A DNA stretch of 64,000 bases from Capitulum mitella (taxonomy: Eukaryota; Arthropoda; Thecostraca; Pollicipedomorpha; Pollicipedidae): the NCBI GenBank assembly GCA_030062745.1, contig CP099847.1, positions 3,952,304 through 4,016,303 on the forward strand, given 5' to 3'. Positions 1 through 11,228 of this stretch are shown here, one piece after another (the first letter of the stretch is position 1; each line of letters begins with the position of its first letter). Made by a program: the position numbers and the translations under genes. The notes beneath the pieces were generated by a model that was not told where the DNA came from, searched no databases, and was given only the letters and a program-made list of their open reading frames with translations.

Positions 1-1140
1 ACGCTATTCGTAAGACACCACGAATACTCATAGCTGACATTCGCCCGGATCCACGTGTTCCATCACTGCACTCAGCCAAAGAATGCTGGACGTTTTAACA
101 GTTTCTTGGCTTGAATTGAGTTCGTGGCTTTTAAAATCAGCCGATGTATGTTCGGACCAACGGACCTGGTTTTGTCGTTGCCGATGCATGTGACACGACG
201 GCCAGGCACCGGATGGCTACGGACCGCCAAGGAATCCAGACGACTGTCCTGTCAGGCGTAGTTCCCGTCCAGGGTAGTTCTGTCTGCATCAAGGCCAGAC
301 CCTTCGCCACGAGCAGAGAGTGATAAACTGCGACACTCTGGCATACGCTGAATAACTGAAATCACGAAGTCACAAGAAACGCCTTACGGACAAATTCAAG
401 CGAAAATAGCGCGGGTGAGATATTGTTTTCAGGCTGTTGACGTGTTATCTGTGTCACCAGATGGTGTTTTTCGTTTTTCTGTCGCCGACGGCGTCCGTGC
501 GTCAGCAGGATCTTTGACGTCTGCTCAGCCATTTACTCGTTGGCGAGCAAATAGCTCCGTGAGAGCGCGCTCCGGCATATCTGCAGGAGCGGGGCGAGGC
601 TGTCAGGCTTTGCACCCTGACCTTGTGCACAATGCTGAACGACTGTGCGTAGGACATCTGGCGAGGTGCTGGGGTCGCAGGTGACGTCACGCGCCAGACA
701 AATGATTTGGCTGACGACGGCCGGAAATGATCGCCACGGCAAATTGATAATTTTCAGCAATCGAGTGCTGTAATAACGTTGCGATGACAAAGCGATGCCG
801 TAAATTGCATCGCAAGTCGGCGTCTCAAACGGCGTCAGGAAAATCAGGGCCACGCACTGGACGTGACATCGTGACATTACAGCTGGCCACGACAGGACGT
901 CCTGCTGGTCGGTGGTGCCCGGCTCAGCTCAGGAACTGAGGCGGACAGCGGTCACACTGGGAGACGGCTGCAATACAAGGGCCGGACATCCCGGCGAACT
1001 GGCGACCTTCGATAACTGGAAATCCTGTCAGGCCGCTGCTGGAAACAAGACGGTGACCTGCACAGTCCGTTGCCACGGCCCACTTACGTACCGGCAGGCA
1101 GTGGCGTGGCTAGGATTCTTTCGGGGGGCTCCTAGAGGAT
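1..1140. other. Unassigned sequence, no gene recognised
   Basis: Short open frames on both strands resemble no family I know. Two small palindromes are visible: a consensus CRE-type octamer TGACGTCA at 682-689 and AGGACGTCCT at 895-904. Base composition is moderately GC-rich without a clear CpG island. Nothing else stands out. Confidence 0.5.
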
Positions 1141-1268
1141 GAGGGAGGCCCCAAGGCTGAGCGGGGCCCCTTTAACATTACGGGCGTTCCCATGGCCGGG
1201 GATGCCGTTTTGTGTAAATAATTTGGGGAGGGAGGTTCGAGGGGCCTCACGGCCTAACGTTCCTCCAG

Positions 1269-1343
<75 letters not shown>
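1269..1343. repeat. Compound microsatellite (AC)n(AT)n
   Basis: Ten AC dinucleotides (1269-1288) run straight into about 27 AT units broken once by a C. Cys-Val and Tyr-Ile runs in frames crossing it are artefacts of the dinucleotide. The sequence before it (1120-1260) is rich in GGGGCCCC words like those of the satellite at 3.3-4.9 kb. Confidence 0.97.
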
Positions 1344-1344
<1 letters not shown>

Positions 1345-1740
1345 AAAGCTAGGAAGCATATCGTTACGCATACGTTATTTGTTAAAAACTGCAACGGACT
1401 TGGCACTGATGATCTTTTTTGACATGGCTTCGATTGTTCGTATAAGTCGTTTTGATTCCAATGGATGTGCATTAAGAGCATTGCCAGTGCTCATTGGAAT
1501 ATAAAGAACGAGAAAAAAATCATATTTTACTATCGATCCAAGGTTTCGAAAACACATGAGACATCCTGACACATAGGCATGGGGTCAACGACATTTGGTT
1601 TAAATTTGAAAAATAAAGTACATGGTTAATAAAGGCATGGATCTTCTGGTTCGCTGATTCAATGAAACATGTACAAGCAGCTCTAAAACAATATACGAAA
1701 GACCAGTACAGCACATATTCGCTAACTCATCGTCTAGGCC

Positions 1741-1925
1741 CTAGTGGCGGCCTTCAAACAACTGGAGATTCCCACGCGCGTTAACCTGGCGGTTTATTAG
1801 TGGGTCCATATCCCGAATAAATGTGGCTTCGAGGGCCTCTAGGCGCCGTTTATTCGTTGCCTTCGCTAGGACTTTTATGTTCGAGGTGATGGTGCGACGA
1901 GGAAAGTGTTCATGGTGGTGAGGTT
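1741..1925 (-). pseudogene. Penelope-like/GIY-YIG retroelement C-terminal remnant
   Basis: Read on the minus strand, about 60 codons end at a stop at 1741-1743. They contain NIKVLAKATNKRRLEALEA followed by TFIRDMDPLINRQ. The pattern RR-x-EA-x-x-I-R-x-x-x-P-x-x-N is, from family knowledge, the tail of GIY-YIG endonuclease domains fused to reverse transcriptases in Penelope-like and related elements; the Glu and the late Asn are the conserved residues. The upstream part of the domain and the reverse transcriptase are missing, because the open frame runs into an (AT)n tract. It is a 5'-truncated fragment and cannot be active. A different retroelement ending in a similar tail is possible. Confidence 0.5.
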
Positions 1926-1930
1926 CCGTG

Positions 1931-1933
<3 letters not shown>

Positions 1934-1992
<59 letters not shown>

Positions 1993-1996
1993 TACA
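1934..1996. repeat. (AT)n microsatellite
   Basis: About 25 AT units with a few C substitutions at the right end. It abuts the 5' end (minus-strand sense) of the retroelement remnant, so it may have grown at the truncation point. Confidence 0.96.
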
Positions 1997-2166
1997 TCAC
2001 ATTTATCCAACGCCTCATTAGAATAGTTGTGGTGCCACTAAGGACAGGGCCCTTGATGTTTCCAGAAAATCCCTAAAACATTAAGGAAAAATCGTTAAAC
2101 CACTCTAGGGCATTGTTAAGAATTACTCTGAAAACATGATGATCAAGGGTCCACTCAGCGAGTTAA

Positions 2167-2831
2167 CACGCGCAGTGGAAGAGGATTTCGTGCTCACGCG
2201 CACAGGAAGGGGGCACAAAAGTGCTCTCCTCCGATCTCGGAAACGGAAAGAGCTAGAGACATGAAATTTTATGAACAGAATGAGGCTATCACGATTTACA
2301 TTATGGACGGTTTTCATGATCCTAGGTCAATATCTTCTAGGTCAAATGGGATTGAAAAGGTCAACTTTGGGCACTTTCTCGGCCCGTCCAGGCCATTCCG
2401 TACGACTTTTCGAACAAAACAGGAAAAGGGTGTTTGTTTGAACATTAACACGTGGAATACGACAATATCCATTCATTTTGCGTCTTGACTAAGGATTTCG
2501 GGTCGAGGTCATGGCAGGCCATTGACCTATGGCGTCATTTTTTATCTTTCGGAGATCAGATCTCGAGAAACACGGAATAGCCTGAGTGTAGATGTGGGTG
2601 CTACACGCATTTTTTGGGGTATTCCCAGTAAAGGTAGCCAATATCGGTACATATGATCACTTCTAGCGTTTACTTCTCAGTTTTCCGCAAGGTCAAAAGA
2701 AGTGAGGCAAGGTCACTGACCTTGGATGAAGTTTTTTTAACCAAAAGTAGGTTTAATGTTACCTGTATGCGTTACAGTTATTTCACTATAATGAACCCAG
2801 TTACACGGTTTGAGCGCTGTAAAAAGTAAAG

Positions 2832-2894
<63 letters not shown>

Positions 2895-3326
2895 TATATG
2901 TAAGTATATGTAAACACATATGGGCATCAATGTGCCAAACGTGTTTTTAGTAGGGCCTTTGAAGGCATATTTCATACAGACTGACATATCGCAAAGGATA
3001 CCATTGACCTTTGATAACCTTGACCATCACTTATGCCCGAATGACGTCTGATTGTGTTCAAACGGTAATCTTAGGTAGGACGCGGGTCCTTTCGTAAAGT
3101 TCCCGTTTGTCGGCAACAATCGTTATTTTCGTTATGTTTGTTTGACTTCAGATGCTTGAAACTCCAAAAATTTTCGGCCAATCTTCAATTTTTCTGCGTC
3201 AGTTATTTCGTTGCCATAAATGCCACGAAGTAGCAGCAGCCAGCTCCAATGCGTTCTCGAGGTTTTAAAGAAAAACAGGTGGGGGGGGGGGGCGCAAAAA
3301 GACCCCCCTTCCTTCCAGTGCGCATG
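2167..3326 (+). mobile_element. TTAA-flanked TIR element, family A copy 1
   Basis: This 1,160-bp non-coding element is flanked by TTAA on both sides (2163-2166 and 3327-3330). Its ends are imperfect inverted repeats: the left end begins CACGCGCAGTGGAAG and the right end, reverse-complemented, begins CATGCGCACTGGAAGG. It aligns along its length, in opposite orientation, with the copy at 11229-12544. A TTAA target duplication with ends starting in C is the behaviour of piggyBac-type transposons (established knowledge); no transposase is encoded, so it would be non-autonomous. A G12 run lies at 3281-3292 inside the right end, and an (AT)n tract sits in the middle. The boundaries are well supported; the superfamily name is inferred. 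Confidence 0.75.
2834..2893. repeat. (AT)n microsatellite inside element A1
   Basis: About 30 AT units. They occupy the place where copy A2 carries a variable, module-duplicated segment with TACA/TGTG-rich joints, so this internal site is unstable in both copies. Confidence 0.96.
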
Positions 3327-3329
3327 TTA

Positions 3330-4880
3330 AAGGCCCACAAAAACTCTGACGGGCCCTCTATATCAGTTCAAGACGGGACCTTCTCCGTGGTCCTAAGGGT
3401 CTTCACTGAATTCATCTTGAGGACCCAGCACTTTTTTCGGGGGAACCCCTCATGTTTTTTGGGAGGGCCTTTGACATCTTTAGGGGGTCCACAAACATTT
3501 CCTTGTCCGGCTTAAAATTACTTTCCTGAATGTGGACCCTCTGAAGGTACTGAAGGCACTCTCGAAGGCTTAAGGGGCCCACAAACATTTCAGTGGGTCC
3601 TCTAGATCAGTTCAAATAGACTTTCGGGAGTGCCTCTCCTTGAATTTATATAAGGTGTCCGTTGAGTTTTTTGAGGGCACCTAAACGTTCTATGGTGCCC
3701 TTGATATTTTCAGAGGGCCCATGAAACATTTACTCGTCCTCTTCACCCATTCCAGAATATCTGAGGTGCCTCTGAAAACATCAAGGACATTCCGAGTAAA
3801 TTTCAAGAGTGGTCCTCAAACGCCACGGAGATCCCTTCCTTTCTTTAAGGACCCATCGAGTTTCGTGGAACCTCAGGCCTTTTGAGAAACCCCTTAATGT
3901 TTTTGCAGGTAGCCTTAGACATTTTCTCATCCTATTAAAAACTCCTATCCTGAATGTTTCAGAGACCCTTCGAAATACCAATGGGACCTCTCAAATGTTT
4001 GAGGGTCGCACGAAAACTCCAATGCGCCTTCGAGAGGAATACAGTGGGGGTCCCTTAGATTTTAGGGGGCCTCTCCTTGGATTCATCTAAAGGGTCATTG
4101 GAGTTTTTCTGTGGGGCTGTCGATCTGTTCAGGGAGTCCTTGATATTTTCAAACGGGCCTGAAGCATTTCTTTGTCCGGTGTTTCTTTTCTACGTCTGTG
4201 GTGTCTTCTTAAAATATCAAGGCCCTGCAAATGAATTCAGAATTTCGTTGCAAGGGATTTGAAGGAATTCGATTTCAAAGGAATTCTTTAGGCCTAAGGG
4301 AGGGGCCTCTCCTTGAACTAGTTTAGCGGACCCTTTGGAGTTTTGTGGGTCCTCAAGCGTCTCGACAGGCCCCTTGATATTTTAGAGGGTCTCAGACAAC
4401 ATCTCTGCCAGTTCAAAACACCCTTTCTGAAATGATGGAAGCATCTAAAAAATTTAGGAATAAATCAACTTGTCCTTGAGATGAATGATGAGAAGAACGA
4501 GATGTCCTCAAATCGGAAATCTCAGGCCTGAGAGAGGGCCATTCCTTCAGTTCATTCGAAGGGCCCAGGAGAGATTTTTTAGACCCCTCGAGTTTTCGAG
4601 AAAGCCCTTGGTATTTTCAGGGGTCCTCTCAAACATTTTCTCATGGCCCCTCAGTTATTTCCTCGTTGGTTTAAAAATCCTCTTCTGATTGGTCGAGGGT
4701 CCCAAGAATGTTTAAAATGGGCCACTAAGGCCGAAGAAGAGCCCACTGGATTTTTCTACAGGATCCCCTTGAATTCATCTAGACGGTTCATGGAGTATGC
4801 TGTTGGGCCCTCGAGCTTTTGAGAGTGCCCTCGTTATTTTTAGAAGGACCCCAAACTTTCATGACAGGATTCTCTTACCC
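3330..4880. repeat. Degenerate satellite, period about 225-237 bp
   Basis: A phrase of the type CCTTGAATTCATCTAAGGG recurs near 3405, 3640, 4077, 4310, 4545 and 4770. That is intervals of about 230 bp, with one anchor lost near 3860. Within each unit the order is: GAGTTTT plus a GGGGCCC word, then CCTTGATATTTTCA, then an AAACATTT(C/T)(T/C)C-TC block, then a GTTCAAAA(T/A)-like block. Similarity between units is low, so this is an old array. It starts directly at the right TTAA of element A1. Open frames through it are chance products. Confidence 0.75.
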
Positions 4881-4884
4881 AGAC

Positions 4885-5335
4885 GAGGAAATCTTCCTGT
4901 AACTTGGATTTGGTTGCTGACTAGTACCGCCGTTTGAAAAGTTGCAGAATATTTCATCACATTTAAACGTCATTGCAATCATGTGCTCTGGCATACCATT
5001 ATGGGTTCCACTTCAAGACTGAGGGGGCTGAAATCATCATTGGGGTGGGGCTGAAATGAACATTAAGGGGAGGCGCATGCGTCCCTCAAAAGAATTTAAA
5101 ATGAAGTCCCTGCCCATGGCTAAAGCACTAGGGATACTTGGTAAGAACCTACTTTCCTGTCCATAATAACCAAGCTTCCCATTGAGAAAGCTGGGCCCTG
5201 GATTATCTACATTCCCTGCTCTAACTCCCACTTTTGCTGGATCTTAAACATCAAACAGCCTGCTAGGAGCCAACCTGCCTACATTTCCCATGGAATTGAT
5301 TTGATGATCGCCTAGTTACGACGCTACGATGCCCG
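4885..5335. other. Unassigned spacer
   Basis: Mixed-composition sequence between two satellite arrays. I see no gene, TIR or tandem structure in it. Confidence 0.5.
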
Positions 5336-5339
5336 GCTC

Positions 5340-6130
5340 TGGCATCCGGCAGTCATTCCAGGGCAGAGATACCTCTCCTGTCAGGAGCTGCCCGGCAGGG
5401 AAGGTATCTTGGAAAGGTCCCAGTGTCCACTGACCTTTCCAGGTCGGTGGGCATTGGGGCCCTTTAGGACATGCAAGGGGCTCGGCCCAGGGGATTCCCT
5501 TTCCCTCCCAGGAATTTCTAGAGTGCGATATGACAAGATCTGGCGGTCCTTTGGCTTACGTTACGTCACTGGAGCTCCCTCCCCGACACACGCACACCAT
5601 CCATGGCAGGAGGACCTTTGCTGGCTGGCGGCTCCTTTGCGGAGCATCTTTTCCTGTCCTCGCATATGCCTTTTAGCAGGTTTATGCCGGAAGGCCCACT
5701 TACCTTCCCCAAGGACACCTTTCAGGGGCATCTCGCTACCTGCCAGAGGGGTCTATGCATGGGGTCTGGGGGCCCTTTGCGGTGGAGTGGAAATGCCTTT
5801 CCCAGCCAGGGGGCCATTTTAGGCAAATGCCAGGGGAGCCTTTCATGGACCCTTCTCGAAACACCAGCATCATCCCATGGCAGGAGGACCTTTCCTTGCC
5901 GACGGTTCTTTTGCAGAAGATCATCCTTTCCGGTACTCGCCTTTTGAACAGGTACATGCCGGGGTACCCACTTACCTTTCCCGGTCAGAGGGCATCCCGC
6001 TATCTGCCAAAGGTCTTTGCCTGGGGTTTGGGGGCCCTTTGTGAGGGACTGGATTTGTCTTTCCCTGCCAGGGGGCCCCTTTAGACCAATGCCAGGGGCC
6101 CCTCAAAAAAACTTCGGGGGGTCCCGGGAC
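5340..6130. repeat. Satellite, period about 275 bp, about 2.8 units
   Basis: The unit starting with TGGCAGGAGGACCTTT at about 5604 recurs at about 5879. Both units run in order through a TTTTGC(G/A)GA block, GGTACATGCCGG, CCACTTACCTTTCCC, a TGGGGTCTGGGGGCCCTTTG block and a CAATGCCAGGGG block. The sequence from 5340 to 5600 is a more diverged partial unit. Several frames stay open in consecutive units, which explains the 100-137 codon frames here. The array stops where the Gag remnant begins. Confidence 0.8.
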
Positions 6131-6194
6131 CCCAGGACCCCTCTGGCTATGAGTTTGCGAGCATCCCTTGGTCCGCATGGTATGCAGATTTTAG

Positions 6195-6965
6195 TTGTAC
6201 TCAGTGGCCATCGGTTGGTCGCACTGGGACCAAACCAGACAGCAAGCATTCCTGCTACATTGCCTGGGTCAGGAAGACCGGCGGAAGCGTCGCGTGGCAG
6301 AGGTAGCGATGACAGGAACAGAGCACCGACACATGCTGCGCCCGGGTGCCAGCGGAGAAGCTCCAGTGAAGTCAGAGGATAATGTGATGGAAAAATGCCT
6401 CTCGTTGTCTCAGTATCTATTTGAAGAGCCCAGAGATACCATGGCTGAGCGGGTCAAGATGCATAGGTGCCGTCAGAGGGTTGGTGAATTCGTGGCTACG
6501 TTTTTTTTCAATCTAATGGAGAAAAACAAGTTTTGTGCATTTGAAGACTTGGAGGACGACATAGTACGGGACCAGTTTGAGGAAGGATGTGCTTCTGGTC
6601 GTCTCCGCGATCGTCTCTGTGTGGAGGATCACCTTGCTCTACAACGCCTGAAGCGCTGTCTGATATAGCGTTGTCTGAGGACCGAGCGGTGAACCGACTG
6701 CAGGTGTGGCGAGGAGGAGACGGGGAAACAAGCAGTTCTGTCAATTCCGTCAGAAATGAGCCAGTAGAGGTGGCCTACGCGGCACGGTAGAAGGCATCAG
6801 CACCGGTAGGGAGAAAATCAAAAGTCAACTGTTGCTATGATTGCGAGTTTCATGGCCATATTTCGACTGATGAGGTTTGTCCAGCAAAGGGAAACAAATG
6901 CAAAAAAATGTGGTGCCCGGGGACAGTTTGTTTTGAAATGTCACCAGAAGCAGGTTAGAGCATTA
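6195..6965 (+). pseudogene. LTR-retrotransposon Gag remnant with zinc knuckle
   Basis: The first open part (6195-6668, 157 codons) has RQQAFLLHCLGQE near residue 29. It later has RCRQRVGEF followed by a block ending DDIVRDQFEEG and RLRDRLCVED. This order (Q-x-A-x-LLH-x-x-G, then R-x-Q-x-x-GE, then IRDQ-x-x-x-G, then LRERL-type) is that of metazoan Ty3/Gypsy-like capsid proteins. About 160 bases on (6833-6941) two zinc-knuckle motifs follow: the first fits C-x2-C-x4-H-x6-C, and in the second the His position is Gln. Reading from one part to the next needs one frame change near 6660, one in-frame stop at 6788-6790 and another frame change near 6905, so the gene is dead. No protease, polymerase or LTRs were found nearby. 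Family placement within LTR elements is uncertain. Confidence 0.65.
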
Positions 6966-6969
6966 AGTA

Positions 6970-9435
6970 CTGTTGAATCGGACACTGTGTAGATTCCCTC
7001 TACACTGGGGCATTCCACGTGAGACCGACCACGAGGTAACACACCAGTCTCAAATTGTGATGAAATTTTGTTCGGGGGCAATCTGTAGCTGAAATGTCAC
7101 ATTTCCACTTTTCACCTTCCTCTGAGAACAAGCTGAAGTTTCGAAATTTGATGGTCTTTGGCAAAATCCCTGCTGAGATAATGTGTATTATTTCAATGAG
7201 AGCTAATCACATTTTCAAAAAATGGGATCGTTGTGATGAGGACGAAATGCTGCGATGTTCCGCTACTCTCATTTTTTAATATTTTGTTCGCTTTTTATTT
7301 GACCTTGATACCGATTTTCAAGGCCAGATTTTTAGGGTGTTGCCAGTGATTCTGATTGAAATTGTGGAAAGGTAAAATGTTCTCGAAAGCGTTTTGACTC
7401 GTTTTAAATCGAAAAAGGCTTTCCAATTTATGTTTAACACAGTACATATACGTATAATTTCCGGCAAATCGGCTGAAAATATCAGAAGACGCGTGCCCGT
7501 ATAGCGGAAAAACAGTGTCTAAAACACGCCAGGCTCACCACTGCCAATGCTCTCGTGCACCAATACGGGTGCCCTTTAGGCTCAGTTCTGCTTCACCAGA
7601 CGATCACCTCGCCAGTATCGAGCAAGTCAGCCACATGACAAGCGGGGGGGGGGGGCAGTCGGTGGGAGGCCTTTGGGGCTCAACTGTCTAAGCTCTTGGC
7701 TCGGAGCCGCAAAGCTTTGAGGGTGCATAAGGAATCCCTTTGGGTTCTGTCCACCGATCGGTACTTAAATACCTGCCGATCCGAGGCTGAAAACAAGAGA
7801 GCTGAAAGGAAGTTCCCCACAGCCCTGCAGTTCCCGCATGTCTGCAACTGGCCTAGAGTTTGCACGTCCAAATAACATTTACACTAAATCGTGAAGTTTT
7901 TATAAGCATAGTGTCATTCGCCTTTAAACATCTGTGGGCTGAGAGTTACTGGTGAGTGGTATGTGTAGTGTATTGCAGTGAGGCAGAGTGGTAGTGGTGA
8001 TAAAATGAGCGCACTCCATTGTTGCCAAGAGGCCTGCAGAAAACAGCTCCTCGCAATCGAAAGGTCAAGGAATTCGTTAAAGGAGCGGTTTCTTACGATA
8101 TAAGATGACGCAACGATGTTTCTGCATCTCTCGGGACTCCCGGAAGATCAAGACCACAGCGGTGCCTACAGTACGTCTTCAGATATAGTCGGAAGCAGCA
8201 TCGACTTACGCTGGTCAGGACGGCCTAGTTGGCCGGTCCTGTTCCAGCCGGTCGGTCAGCCACGGACTTGGCGATACCAAGGACAAGGTGGCATGCTTCT
8301 ACAGATGTTCCAGAACCTGAATTCGCGCCCACGGACAACGCTTTGGAAGAACGGCCTTATATTTTCTATCTCCCGAGTATGGCGCTTCATGCCGTTAAAT
8401 CAAGGACTGTACAAAAAGAATTTCTCTACTTTTGACAGAGAAGAAAAATTTCGTATTCAATGAAGCTCCCAAACCCTTCACCTCACCGTGCAACTTAAAG
8501 AGTGCCGGAGAAAAGCAGATTTTCAAGTCTATTCCTTCCATGTGGCACAAAAGCGCTAACATAAAGGTTTCCGAGATTATTGGGAGCTGCACCCTATAAC
8601 TCCCCACCCCGAACCCCGTACCAAGCTTCCCACGTCTGTGCTCAGTCAGTTTCACCACCTACCGCTAATGAAACAATGGTACTCGAACATTGAAAACCAT
8701 GAAACAGATGAAAGGATGAAGAACGTACCTTGACAGGTAGCTGAGGTCTTTGAAAAAGGGTAATTTCGGGTCCGAAATGTTCGGTAAAAGTTTTGCTCGG
8801 ATGTATCCCTTGCAGCGATGGTTTAACTCGCTTCAAAATGTAATCACAATTATGGGGACAATGACGCTTGAATGCGGCGGACTTCTCCGCCATCTATGCG
8901 CTAGGATCAAAATTATGTTTACGCTTGCCCTCGGCCAGATGGCGATACAGGGCGTGCTGACAGCACTTGAATACAACCTTGATGCTCTACTTCGCCCAGC
9001 AAGAAAGAGTAACAAAAGAGCAATGCGTTTTGGGGATGTTTCATTGGTTGGCGCTTGAGCAAGAGGGCGCCCTGAGGCCCAAAAAGAGCACCTCGGGGCT
9101 AGAGTTGCATAGTTCTCGAAATGGCTTCGGCTCCGGCTCCAACCACGACATAGATCTACTGGGACACGCCGTTACACATCATGGCCTGGTACAGACACGG
9201 CTGGTCACCGCCTAATAGTTTCCCGTCATGTACGCATGTCTGCAATAATTTTGAACTTGTAAGAACTGGAACAACTGTAAGCAGCCATCACATGCTATGT
9301 GGTCAAATATCATTGCTATGATTAGTTTTGTTGTCCCAGGTTCCGTAATTCGTGTCCATATTTTGTTTTCAATCCTTGAAAACATGGCATAGACACGATC
9401 TGCTTAAGCACAGGTCCTGTTCCAGGCACACCGTG
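6970..9435. other. Unassigned, mostly AT-leaning sequence
   Basis: Open frames of 60-115 codons near 8.1-9.2 kb have no recognisable motif and overlap each other in different frames. A G12 run lies at 7644-7655. The 7.0-7.5 kb part has the texture of the TTAA elements (TTTGACCTTGATACC, CTGAAGTTTCGAAATTTG), but I found no partner copy or ends. Confidence 0.4.
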
Positions 9436-9440
9436 TTGAA

Positions 9441-10639
9441 CCCTATTCCCGGAGGCTAGACGGTATGGCCGATTCTCGGCAGGAGGGGTATGACCGATTC
9501 TCGTCCCTCCCCTGATATCTCGAGAACTCCACATCCGATTTCATCGCAACAAACGGCAATCGATTTACCATGACTTTAACATTTTGATAAAAAGAAGTTT
9601 CCAAATTTTGGAATCGGTTGATACAGGGGGCAAAAAGCCAAAATGGGGGATGTTTTTGGACTTCTTATAACTCCGTTGTTTATGGACCGATTTTGGTGAA
9701 ATCGGCAAGAATCGACAAATTATGGGTGTGACTTTTACCATTAGTCCATACATATCAAAATCTTGGCAAAATTCATAGGCGCTCACAGGGTTTCAAAAAC
9801 AGGAGAATTAGTTTTTCAAAAACTGTAGTAACAAAAAAATTAAAAGCACTTTATTGGCTCTTTCTAGTCATGTTGTGCTGAAGACGAACAAATCGTATTA
9901 CAATGTTTATATAATGTTAACATAAGCGGTGCCGGGAACATGAAGAAGGGGAACTGTCATGGTCACATGTTTTTCGTTTCAGGTCAACTTACTACCTTTG
10001 ACCTTAGATGACTTCCAGTGATCGTATAGTCACATGGAGTGGTCTTGTGTGCATTTAATATTATCTGGTAACGTTTCCAATCATTTAAATTCATTCTGTT
10101 TTTGAAACTCCATTTTACGGTTGTTTTTTAAATAGGGTCGCACACTGACATTTTAGATCACACTTCCGTGACCCGACCCGATATCAACCTGGAACTGGGT
10201 ATACAAGCAGAGGGCACCCTTCTACGTCATACATATTCCGGGTTTGGCATTTGAAAAAAATAGTGCCAAAATTATTGCTATAAACCCAGATTTTGACTTT
10301 TGACCTTGACCTGATTTTCTGAAGTGACCTCAGATGAACAAAATTGTATCTGTACATTGCCGAACTATTTACCTATATATCCATATAAAGTAATATGTTT
10401 CATCTTAAAAACGATGTTTTTTGGCAGACATTTTCTTTTTACCCCCAACAGGGCCAAAAGTGGCCTGAGGCGGCTTCCAAAACCGTTGCTTGGCTCCGCA
10501 CCTAAGCAAAGTGAATTACAAAATTTTGTAACAGTACGTAGGAAGAATAGCTAGGCAAGTCACCAAGTTTCGTGAAGCTGCGTCAAAAATCCTAGCATTG
10601 GCAAGGGGGGCGGATTCAGCCCCCCTGCCGGGAATAGGA
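9441..10639 (+). mobile_element. TTAA-type TIR element, family H copy 1
   Basis: This 1.2-kb element has a left end reading TGAA then CCCTATTCCCGG. Its right end reads CCGGGAATAGGA then TTAA (10640-10643), so the outer dozen bases are inverted repeats flanked by TTAA, one base of it mutated on the left. The body aligns with the inverted copy at 18729-19958 through many blocks, for example the CTCGAG-AC-TCCGATTTCATC and GCGCC/GTGCCGGGAACATG neighbourhoods. It carries several GGTCA/TGACC half-sites (about 9990-10010 and 10295-10335). No protein is encoded. A piggyBac-like non-autonomous element is the likely identity. Confidence 0.7.
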
Positions 10640-10643
10640 TTAA

Positions 10644-11224
10644 GTTTCGGCACAGCACCGTGCCGGTGGTTACTTAAAATTGCAACTCTACTAAGGACTC
10701 TGTTTTCTATTTTTGTTTCCTTTTTTACGAAGGGACTCAGCGTAAAGGCACGGTAGTTTTCAAAAACGGTCCTTATATGTTCCTTGCATTTTATTGCCAC
10801 TGCAAGATGTACGTATTTTAATGATGCTATTCCGCGCTTTCTTCAAAAGATGGCTGATGTCATGTGCGCTACATCGAGTCGATACGCACCAAGCGAGTTC
10901 TCGCCATAAGACTAGCAGTTGACCCCTGCTGCGTATTCAATATGGCCGCGTGTCCCAAACCAAACATTGTGGCAACACTGTCTGACAGGTCGGAGCAAAC
11001 CGGCTCACACACAGGTAAACTTACTCCTGCACCTATCCCCTCGCATAGTAGGCTGGCTTTTTGAGTTCATTCTCACTTAAAGGGCGTGATATCATCGATG
11101 AGGTCTGTACAGGGTTCCCTGAGCAACCACAAAAGCAGTCCAAGCTGGAAGGGCGGATCCAGACGGCTTGTTTGGGAACTAAGTGTTTGTTTGGGGGAGC
11201 AAGAAACTAAATGTTCCACAAATT
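10644..11224. other. Spacer between elements H1 and A2
   Basis: No gene or tandem repeat seen. A hAT-like terminus of the type GGCGGATCCAGACGG is present at about 11153 without a visible partner. Confidence 0.45.
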
Positions 11225-11228
11225 TTAA

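Noticed and set aside
1132..1504. Proteins with Cys-Val, Thr-His or Tyr-Ile runs
   Set aside because: Direct translations of the (AC)n(AT)n microsatellite.
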